From contig PKRJ01000020.1 of the NCBI GenBank assembly GCA_017577365.1, positions 1 through 58,321 on the forward strand: a stretch of 58,321 bases of DNA, read 5' to 3'. Position numbers and translations under genes: made by a program. The stretch is from Gammaproteobacteria bacterium (GTDB taxonomy: Bacteria > Pseudomonadota > Gammaproteobacteria > Steroidobacterales > Rariloculaceae). Position 1 is the first letter of the stretch. Each line of letters starts with the position of its first letter. Below are positions 17,758 to 24,475 of this stretch, piece after piece. The notes below the pieces were generated by a model that worked only from the letters and a program-made list of their open reading frames with translations, did not search any database and was not told the DNA's origin.

Positions 17758-18172
17758 CGGCCGCGGCCCGGGCTCGGACCTCGTCGATCTCCTCGTCGCT
17801 CAGATACTCGCGCTCGCCGTCCGGCCGCTGCCTGAAGAGTCTGCGGGCATTCGCGTAGCGCGCGACTCGCTCGCGCGCGATCTCGCAGTTCTGCGCGCGC
17901 TGCTCGGCAGTGAGCTCGGGCTCGCTCGCCGCGCCGAGATCCTCGGCGGAGGGCTCGCTTTGCTCCGGCGCGGTGCCGGGCCGCGCCGCGATCGGGGACG
18001 GTGGCGACGACGGCGGTGTGATCGCGATATCGACCGGCTTCGCATCGGGTGCGGTCGGGCGATCGCTGTAGATCACGGTGCCGTCGGGCGCGACGGCCAT
18101 GTAGACGTCGGCTGTCCATGCGGCACCGGCGGCGAGCGCCAGCGACAAGCAGAGAATGAGGCGCACGGTCAC
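17735..18172 (-). CDS. DUF4124-domain secreted protein
   Basis: A 145-residue protein with a clear signal peptide (residues 1-20, MTVRLILCLSLALAAGAAWT), then a short DUF4124 domain whose core is YMAVAPDGTVIYSDRP, a Pro-rich linker and an Arg/Glu-rich C-terminal tail. Function is unknown; it is probably periplasmic. It lies upstream of, and overlaps, the sensor kinase, so co-transcription is likely. Another DUF4124 protein lies between glnA and ntrB in this window. Confidence 0.8.
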   Translation of the reverse strand: MTVRLILCLSLALAAGAAWTADVYMAVAPDGTVIYSDRPTAPDAKPVDIAITPPSSPPSPIAARPGTAPEQSEPSAEDLGAASEPELTAEQRAQNCEIARERVARYANARRLFRQRPDGEREYLSDEEIDEVRARAAADVERWCS

Positions 18173-18251
18173 CTCCTTGAGCGTGGCCCGAGTCTAGCAC
18201 GCGGGCTCGGCGCCAAAGCGTGAAGTGCGTCGCTGTCCGGCAGGCCTCCGG

Positions 18252-19763
18252 CTAGCCGCCGAACGGCCGGTCGAGGAAACGGAGCTGCAAGGCTTCGCCG
18301 ACGTCTCCCGCGGTCACTGTCTCGCGCCCGGCGAGATCGGCGATCGTGCGCGCGACCTTCATCGCGCGCACGCTGCTGCGCATGCTGAGCTGCCAACGGC
18401 TCGCCGTGAGGCGGAGGAGCGTGAGCGCTTCGCGCTCGGCGCGGACGCTCCGCCAGAGCTCCGCATCGGACAGCCGCGCGTTGAGCTTCCCCGCGCGGTC
18501 GAGCTGGCGTGCGCGCGCCGCGACGACCAGGTCGCGGAGCTCCGCGGTCTCGCGGCGGGGTGCGGTCGCGGACGGTTCCTCGAAGGGCGCCCGCGGCACC
18601 TCGACGTGCAAGTCGAACCGATCGAGCAGCGGGCCCGAGATGCGGCTCCGGTACTGCTCGAGGCGCGAAGGCGAGCATCGGCAGCGGTCCGTGCCGTCTC
18701 CGCGGTGGCCGCAAGGGCACGGATTCATCGCCGCGATCAGCTGAAACTCGGCCGGGAACTCGACCTGCTCGTTGACCCGCGAGATCCGCGCGACCCCCGC
18801 CTCGAGCGGCTCGCGCAGCGCCTCGAGCGCGGTCCGCGAGAACTCCGGCAGCTCGTCGAGGAACAGCACGCCGCGGTGCGCGAGCGAGATCTCGCCGGGC
18901 CGCGGCCGGCTGCCTCCGCCGACGAGCGCGGCGGCCGACGACGTATGATGCGGCGCCCGGAAAGGCGGTCGGAGCCCGTTCTCGAGCACCGTGCGGTCGC
19001 CGGCGACCGACGCGATGCTCGCGACGAGCATCATGTCCTCGAGGTCGAGCGGCGGCAGCAAGCCGCGGAAACGCTCCGCGAGCATGCTCTTTCCGCTGCC
19101 TGGAGGACCGATCATCAATGCGTTGTGGCCGCCGGCCGCCGCGATCACGAGGGCGCGCTTCGCCAGCGCCTGACCGCGCACGTCCGCGAAATCCGGGCCG
19201 TCTTCCGATGGGGCCGTGATCGGCCGCGGTGCGACTCGGACAAGCTTTTCGCCGCCATCGACGTGCGCGAGCGCTTCGCCGAGCGTCGCGGCCGCATACG
19301 CCTCGGCGTCCGCCACGAGCGCGGCCTCGTTCGCGTTGCCTGCCGGCACGATGATGCTGCGGCCGGCGTCGCGCGCGGCGAGCACGGCAGGCAGCGCGCC
19401 GGTGATCGGTCTGAGCTCGCCGGACAAGGAAAGCTCGCCGACGAGCTCGATTCGCTCCTCGGCCCAGCGCTCGTGCCGCTGCACCATCACGAGCCCGATG
19501 GCGATCGCGAGATCGAAGCGGCCGCCTTCCTTCGGCACGTCGGCCGGACCCAAGTGCACGGTGATCCGTCCGTTCGGCACCGCGAGCCCGGCCGTCGCGA
19601 GAGCCGCGCGCACGCGATCCTTGCTCTCGCGGACCGCGGCCGCGGGGAGCCCCGTCACCGTGAACGTCGGAAGGCCGCTCGCGACGTGCACCTCGACGGT
19701 GACCTCGTACGCGTCGAGGCCGCGCTGACCGCGGCTCACGAGCCGCGCGAGCGGCATCGGCAC
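18252..19763 (-). CDS. comM: ComM/YifB family Mg-chelatase-like AAA+ helicase
   Basis: A 503-residue protein with an N-terminal Lon-protease-like (ChlI) domain (about residues 20-140), an AAA+ domain with Walker A GPPGSGKSMLAERF, Walker B-type VLFLDELPEF and sensor AAMNPCPCG, and a C-terminal Mg_chelatase domain. Four Cys (NPCPCG and DRCRC) could bind a metal. ComM family members are branch-migrating helicases that aid integration of transforming DNA. It follows ubiK in the same direction, as in pseudomonads. Confidence 0.95.
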   Translation of the reverse strand: MPMPLARLVSRGQRGLDAYEVTVEVHVASGLPTFTVTGLPAAAVRESKDRVRAALATAGLAVPNGRITVHLGPADVPKEGGRFDLAIAIGLVMVQRHERWAEERIELVGELSLSGELRPITGALPAVLAARDAGRSIIVPAGNANEAALVADAEAYAAATLGEALAHVDGGEKLVRVAPRPITAPSEDGPDFADVRGQALAKRALVIAAAGGHNALMIGPPGSGKSMLAERFRGLLPPLDLEDMMLVASIASVAGDRTVLENGLRPPFRAPHHTSSAAALVGGGSRPRPGEISLAHRGVLFLDELPEFSRTALEALREPLEAGVARISRVNEQVEFPAEFQLIAAMNPCPCGHRGDGTDRCRCSPSRLEQYRSRISGPLLDRFDLHVEVPRAPFEEPSATAPRRETAELRDLVVAARARQLDRAGKLNARLSDAELWRSVRAEREALTLLRLTASRWQLSMRSSVRAMKVARTIADLAGRETVTAGDVGEALQLRFLDRPFGG

Positions 19764-20143
19764 GCGAACGGGGCGACGCCCGCCGGAAAGGCCGGGCGCG
19801 CGGAGATTCGGCGAGCACTGGGCAAGCTGCGGGACAAAGACGTTCCAGATCGAAACGGGCCCGCGATGATTGGAAGGCGTTCGGCCGTCCGAAGCGAGCC
19901 GGAAATCGCGCCCGGTGCGTCAGAAAGGAAGCTTTCGAGCTCCGCAGGTTTTCACGGCAAGCGAAAAACGTCGCTTTCGAGCGCGCCGATCACGGGCGCG
20001 CAACGTCTCCTTCGGACGCTGCCCTTCGTTCGAGGAGCGTGCCGTTCGAGCTCGTGCACCGCAAAAGCGACGGCCTACGCCGCTCCGCAGCGGAAAAAGC
20101 TCCGCCACGCGGAGTCGGCCGGCGCGCCGACCGCGGTCGGGCG
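19764..20143. other. Gene-free stretch between ubiK and comM
   Basis: About 380 bp with no convincing gene on either strand; the ORFs present lack family features and ribosome-binding sites. It contains a 7-bp stem GCGCGCC/GGCGCGC with a 7-nt loop (19981-20001) and a small AAGCGA/TCGCTT hairpin around 19961-19978. They could help end ubiK transcription but lack a proper U-tract. Confidence 0.4.
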
Positions 20144-20470
20144 TTACTCGTCCGCGACCTGGCCGGACGGGGGCGCCTCGGGCGAGCTCGCACCGGCGTC
20201 GCTCGCGCCGGACCGCCCTTCGAGCTCGCTCTCGAGGGACGCGAGCCGCGCCTCGAGCGCCTCGAGCTTCTCGCGCGTGCGCTCGAGCACGGCGCGCTGC
20301 ACGTCGAATTCCTCGCGCGTGACGAGGTCCATGCGCTCGAGACCGGAGTGTATGAGCGCGCGCAAGTTGCGCTCCAGATCGTCGCCGAGCGCGCGGAGAT
20401 TCTGCGGAAGCGATTGCGCGAGCTGCCGCGCGAGGTCGTCCAATCTGAAACGGTTCGAGGTATCGGTCAT
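20144..20470 (-). CDS. ubiK: Ubiquinone biosynthesis accessory factor UbiK (BMFP/YqiC family)
   Basis: A 108-residue protein, MTDTSNRFRLDDLARQLAQSLP from ATG 20470. An N-terminal amphipathic region precedes a coiled coil (about residues 45-85, VTREEFDVQRAVLERTREKL) and a low-complexity acidic tail, as in membrane-associated UbiK, which assists the Ubi metabolon. Relatives often have glnK-amtB next to ubiK; here the divergent neighbour is a cytochrome c gene. Confidence 0.9.
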   Translation of the reverse strand: MTDTSNRFRLDDLARQLAQSLPQNLRALGDDLERNLRALIHSGLERMDLVTREEFDVQRAVLERTREKLEALEARLASLESELEGRSGASDAGASSPEAPPSGQVADE

Positions 20471-20654
20471 CGGAAAATCCTTCGGTCGCCGGCGGCGACG
20501 GGCCAATCGAGCGGGATACACCCAATACGATAACGCCGCTGCGATGATACCCCGCCTGCCCCCGGACGCGCTCGGCGCCGTCGCTCCGCTCCGACGGGCC
20601 GCGACGCTCGCCGCAGGATGTTGCGGACAGTTCGAGGCTGTGCGTGCCGAGCGA

Positions 20655-20700
20655 TGCGCTATAATCGCGCCCGCTTTCACACCCCACCCCCTCTAGAGGA
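20655..20700 (+). promoter_or_regulatory. Promoter -10 and ribosome-binding site of the cytochrome c5 gene
   Basis: A perfect TATAAT lies at 20660-20665; the -35 element is unclear. A Shine-Dalgarno AGAGGA ends at 20700, nine bases before the TTG start at 20710, and decides that start. Confidence 0.5.
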
Positions 20701-20709
20701 TCTTCAGCT

Positions 20710-21231
20710 TTGCGGGACCAGGACCAACAGTTCTTCGACAGCTTCATGCTCGTCATCGGCATCCTGATCGGCGTGGCCGTGGGGCTGTTCTTTCTCGCCC
20801 GATCGATCGCGATGGATACGCAGAACGAGTACGTGATGTCGGACCCGCGCGTCCTCGCCGCGATCGACGAACGCATTCGGCCGGTTGGCCGCGTCGTGCT
20901 CTCCGGCGACGAGTCGCTGGCGGCCAGCCCGCAGCCGGCGGCCCCGGCGCCGACGGGACCGGCCACGCCGCTGACCGGCGAGCAGGTCTTCAATCAGGCG
21001 TGCTTCGCTTGCCACGCGCCGCCCGGAATCGGCGGAGCGCCGGTGCTCGGCGACGCCGACCAGTGGGGCTCGCGCATCGCGAAGGGCATCGAGGTGCTCG
21101 AGCAGAACGCGCTGAACGGCTTCCAGGGCGATACCGGTTTCATGCCCGCGAAGGGCGGACGGCCCGACCTCTCGGACCAAGAGGTCATCGACGCCGTGCA
21201 CTACATGGTCGAGCAGGTGCAGGCGAACTGA
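20710..21231 (+). CDS. Membrane-anchored cytochrome c5 family protein
   Basis: A 173-residue monoheme cytochrome. An N-terminal transmembrane helix (about residues 10-32) anchors it, a Pro/Ala-rich linker follows (about 75-95), then the heme domain with CFACH and an axial-ligand loop GFMPAKGG typical of the cytochrome c5 / CytC553-like family. It probably shuttles electrons in the periplasm close to the inner membrane. The start codon is TTG, supported by the Shine-Dalgarno upstream. It is divergent from ubiK and followed by a strong hairpin. Confidence 0.9.
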   Translation: MRDQDQQFFDSFMLVIGILIGVAVGLFFLARSIAMDTQNEYVMSDPRVLAAIDERIRPVGRVVLSGDESLAASPQPAAPAPTGPATPLTGEQVFNQACFACHAPPGIGGAPVLGDADQWGSRIAKGIEVLEQNALNGFQGDTGFMPAKGGRPDLSDQEVIDAVHYMVEQVQAN

Positions 21232-21271
21232 CCCGCGCCTGCCGCTCGATCGCCTCGGTCCTCACCGTTTA

Positions 21272-21303
21272 GCGAGGCCGGGCACGAAAACGCCCGGCCT
21301 CGC
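21272..21303. terminator. Strong hairpin between convergent cytochrome c5 and channel genes
   Basis: A perfect 12-bp inverted repeat, GCGAGGCCGGGC / GCCCGGCCTCGC, with an 8-nt loop ACGAAAAC. It lies 40 bp after the cytochrome stop and 33 bp before the channel stop on the other strand. It can act in both directions; U-tracts are absent, so efficiency is uncertain. Confidence 0.6.
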
Positions 21304-21336
21304 GCTTCGATCCCCGCCAGTTCCGGCCTGGCCGAG

Positions 21337-23799
21337 CTACGGCCCTGCCGAGCCAACGGCCCGGCCCAGCATCCCGCCGCGTCGCGGGGGCACGTCGCGG
21401 ATGTGCAGATCCATCTGCGGGAACGCGATCGGAATGTCGAGCGCACGGAACGCCTTCACGATCTCGCGGTGCAGATCGCTCGTCGTCTGGAGCCTATCGC
21501 GAAGCTGCGCGACGTAGGCGCGAAGCTCGAAGTGCAGCGTGCTTTCGCCGAGCTTCAGGAACAGCGCCGTCGGGGCCGGCTCCGGAAGCACGACCGGATG
21601 CGCGCGCGCGACGCTCGTCAACGTGTCGATCACGAGCTCGGGATCCGCGTCGTAGCGGACGGCGATCGGCAGCACGATGCGCGTCATCGTGTCCGACAGC
21701 GTCCAGTTGATCAGGCGCTCGGTGATGAAGTTCTTGTTCGGCACGACGATCTCCCGGTTGTCCCAGTCGATGATCGTCGTCGCGCGCGTGCGGATCTTCG
21801 CCACCGTGCCGCTGTACTCGCCGATCGTGATCGTGTCGCCGACTCGTACCGGCCGCTCGAACAGCATGATCAGGCCCGACACGAAATTGGCGACGACCTC
21901 CTGCAGACCGAAGCCGAGACCGAGGGACAGCGCCGCGACGAGCCACTGCAGCTCGCTCCAGCGCAACCCGAGCAGCGACGACACGACGAACACCGCGACG
22001 AACGAGATCGCGTAGCGAAGCAGCGTCGTGATCGTGTAGCGGTCCGCGTCGTCCATCCGCGTGCTGCGCGCGAGCAGGATCTCGACGAGGCCGGGGAGGT
22101 TGCGTCCGGCGAGCATGAAGAGCGCGACGAGCCCGACCGCCACCAGCGTGTCCTGCAGGCTCATGCGTGCGACGACCTCGCCTTCACTGCCCGTGCGTGA
22201 CCACAGCGTGACGCCGTCGAGCCAGGTCAGCGCCGGCAGCACGTCGGACCAGACCCAGTACAGCCCGAGCGCGGTCAACGTCGCGGCGAGCGCGCGGATC
22301 AAGGTGCGCGTCTGATGGTTGACGTCCTCGATGCTGAGATTGGGTTCCGGCATGTCGACCGCATCGCCCGTAAGGCTGCTGCTCTCGAGCGCGGCGGCCA
22401 TCTCGCGCTGCTCGTGCATGCGTCGGATCCGCAGACGGGTTTCGCTCAGCAAGAGCGCGCGCATCACGAGGCGGTAACCGAACCCGACGAGCGCAAGCAC
22501 GACCGCGGTATCGATCGTGCGCGCGAAAAGCTCGCCGGCCGTCAGCAGGTATCCCGCGAGCGGCAGCACGACGAGCACTCCGGCGTAGGAGACGGCGAGG
22601 GCGCGGAAAAATCCCCTGCGCCGTCCGAAAGCGTCGACCGCGTCCGGCGGCGCGGGCGCGAGCAGCCGCCACGCGAGAAGCCCGCTCAACGCGCCCGCGG
22701 CGACCAGCGCGGCGCGTCCGAACACGTCGAAGACGAGGTCGTTCGGATGCACGAACGCGAGCGCGAGCGAAATGATCAGCACGAACTGGATCGGCATGTA
22801 CCACTTCACGTCGCGGCGCAGCCGCTCGACGAGCACCGGGCTCGAGCCGAAGTGCACGGTCGCGACGCCGTTCCGGCTGATGAACAACGCGAGCAAATGA
22901 CCCGCGAGCCACCAGATCGCGGCCGTCTTGAGCAGCGCGGCGAGAATCCCGACGCCGGGCGTTTGCTCGGGCAGCGCGGCGAGCCTGAGCGACGCGGCCA
23001 TCATGAGCACCGGCGCGGGGAGCACGCGCAGCAGGCTCCACCCTATCGCTCGATAGGTCAGCCCGATGTTGTCCGTGAACCGGTGCTGCGTTTTCTCCGC
23101 GAGCCGGCGTAGATGCGAGCCGGCACGCCGGCCGGCGCGAAACAGCAGGGCCACGACGGCGAGCACCGCGAGCGCCGCGCCCGGGCTCTCGACGGTGATC
23201 GCACGAAGCGCGGCGCCGGTCTCGCGCCAGGCGTCGGGCTCGACGAGCGCGACGAACGCGTTCGGCACCTGGCGCACCCATTCGGCGCTGATCGGCACGT
23301 GACTCGGCCACCACAGTAGCGTCTCGCGCAAGATGTGCTCGAGCTCGTCCATCAACGCGACGACGGCGCGGAGCTGCGTCTCGGTCTGCCTGAGCTGCTC
23401 GATCAGCGTCTCCTCGCCTTGCACCTGTGCCTCGAGAACGCGCCGCTCGAGATCGCGCAGCGTCGCCGAGCCCTGGTTCTCGGCAACGCTCGCGGTCGGT
23501 GCGGTCGTCGCGACTCGTACGGCCTCGCGCAGCGGAATCGCGCGCAGTCGCGCTTGCGCGATCTCCCGCTCGACCACGTCGAGCGCCGCGCCGAAGTCGC
23601 CGAGCGCACGGAGGCGCCGCCGCTCCTCGAGAAACAGCGTTCCGACCGCGTCGGTCAGACCGCTGACCTCGAGCCGTTCGCGCACGGCCGCGAGCGTGCG
23701 CGTCAGGTCGTCCTCGATCGCGGCATAGGATTCGCGCGCCCGCTGCGCGGCACGGATCCGGCTCTGCGTCTCGGCGGCCGCGTCCATACCCGCGCGCAA
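21337..23799 (-). CDS. MscK/KefA-like mechanosensitive channel, main part of a frameshifted gene
   Basis: This frame encodes about 820 residues: an alpha-helical coiled-coil periplasmic segment, then about nine to ten membrane helices, ending in the MscS domain (LGFGLQEVVANFVSGLIMLFERPVRVGD and TIGEYSGTVAKI, then the beta domain IIDWDNREIVVPN). The architecture matches MscK-type channels that release solutes on osmotic downshock. The Met at 23799 is not a natural start: the same frame continues upstream to about 23911 with sensible coiled-coil sequence, and the signal peptide lies in another frame (24220 inward). Read together they would give about 960 residues. Confidence 0.85.
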   Translation of the reverse strand: MRAGMDAAAETQSRIRAAQRARESYAAIEDDLTRTLAAVRERLEVSGLTDAVGTLFLEERRRLRALGDFGAALDVVEREIAQARLRAIPLREAVRVATTAPTASVAENQGSATLRDLERRVLEAQVQGEETLIEQLRQTETQLRAVVALMDELEHILRETLLWWPSHVPISAEWVRQVPNAFVALVEPDAWRETGAALRAITVESPGAALAVLAVVALLFRAGRRAGSHLRRLAEKTQHRFTDNIGLTYRAIGWSLLRVLPAPVLMMAASLRLAALPEQTPGVGILAALLKTAAIWWLAGHLLALFISRNGVATVHFGSSPVLVERLRRDVKWYMPIQFVLIISLALAFVHPNDLVFDVFGRAALVAAGALSGLLAWRLLAPAPPDAVDAFGRRRGFFRALAVSYAGVLVVLPLAGYLLTAGELFARTIDTAVVLALVGFGYRLVMRALLLSETRLRIRRMHEQREMAAALESSSLTGDAVDMPEPNLSIEDVNHQTRTLIRALAATLTALGLYWVWSDVLPALTWLDGVTLWSRTGSEGEVVARMSLQDTLVAVGLVALFMLAGRNLPGLVEILLARSTRMDDADRYTITTLLRYAISFVAVFVVSSLLGLRWSELQWLVAALSLGLGFGLQEVVANFVSGLIMLFERPVRVGDTITIGEYSGTVAKIRTRATTIIDWDNREIVVPNKNFITERLINWTLSDTMTRIVLPIAVRYDADPELVIDTLTSVARAHPVVLPEPAPTALFLKLGESTLHFELRAYVAQLRDRLQTTSDLHREIVKAFRALDIPIAFPQMDLHIRDVPPRRGGMLGRAVGSAGP

Positions 23800-23910
23800 C
23801 GCGGCGATCTCGGCCGCGAAATGCCGCGCGGCATCGGGCTCGCGCTCGAGCAGCCGCGTGAGCTCGGCGCTGAGCTCGCGGAGCGCGGCGGTCGAGCGCG
23901 CGCCGAGCTC

Positions 23911-24220
23911 GGCCTGCCTGATTCCACAGGGCTTGCTCCGCCTCGGTCGCCGTTCGCGCGGCCGCGCGCTCTATGAGCCGCTCGAGCGGGCTCGCCTCGA
24001 GCCAAGCCTCCGCATCCGTCACATCGACGGCGTCGATCAGCGGCGCGATGCGCTCGCGCGTCGCATCGAGGCGCGCGACGAGGCGGTCGATGCGCTCGGC
24101 GAGCGACGTTTCGGGTCGGTCTCCTGCCTGCGGGAACGCATCCTGAGCGAACGCAGACCCCATGAGGCAGAGCGCGAGCACGACGACGCCCCGCAGGGCC
24201 ACGCGCAATGCTGTGGTCAT
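23911..24220 (-). pseudogene. N-terminal fragment (signal peptide and helices) of the frameshifted MscK-like gene
   Basis: ATG 24220 begins a signal peptide (LRVALRGVVVLALCLMGSAFA) followed by helical sequence up to TEAEQALWNQ. After about 23917 this frame turns into Arg-rich nonsense, while the next frame continues the coiled coil (AELGARSTAALRELSAELTRL). Deleting one G on the minus strand in the GCAGGCC context (23911-23917) restores one continuous protein. There is no slippery heptamer, so a real +1 mutation or a sequencing error is more likely than programmed frameshifting. Confidence 0.7.
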
Positions 24221-24354
24221 CGTGGGTTAGGCCTCGATTCAGGAAGGCACCGGTCGCGCCGGCGCGGAACCCGGCCATTCTGGCGCATCGCCGCACGGCC
24301 GCCACGTGTCTTATTGCGGCGACGCCCGCGGCAACGGCTTAAGATAGGAGGTCG

Positions 24355-24420
24355 ATGCGGCTCGATCAGACGGAGCGAACCACATTCGGCCGCTGCCGCT
24401 CGACCGAGCGTGCGCCTTGA
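24355..24420 (+). CDS. Leader-peptide-like 21-codon ORF upstream of the hybrid kinase
   Basis: A near-perfect Shine-Dalgarno AGGAGG lies three bases before an ATG at 24355, which opens a 21-codon ORF ending in TGA at 24420, 55 bases before the kinase start. The peptide starts MRLDQTERTTFGR and is not recognisable. A hairpin CGTCGC/GCGACG (24448-24465) sits just before the kinase ribosome-binding site. The arrangement suggests translational control of the kinase gene, but no relative was compared. Confidence 0.35.
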   Translation: MRLDQTERTTFGRCRSTERAP

Positions 24421-24475
24421 GGGAATACCGAGTCCTTGAGGACAGTCCGTCGCGGCGAAGCGACGAGGAGCCGGG

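Noticed and set aside
23905..23925. Programmed ribosomal frameshift in the MscK-like gene
   Set aside because: No slippery heptamer, stimulatory Shine-Dalgarno or pseudoknot is evident; a point indel explains it better.
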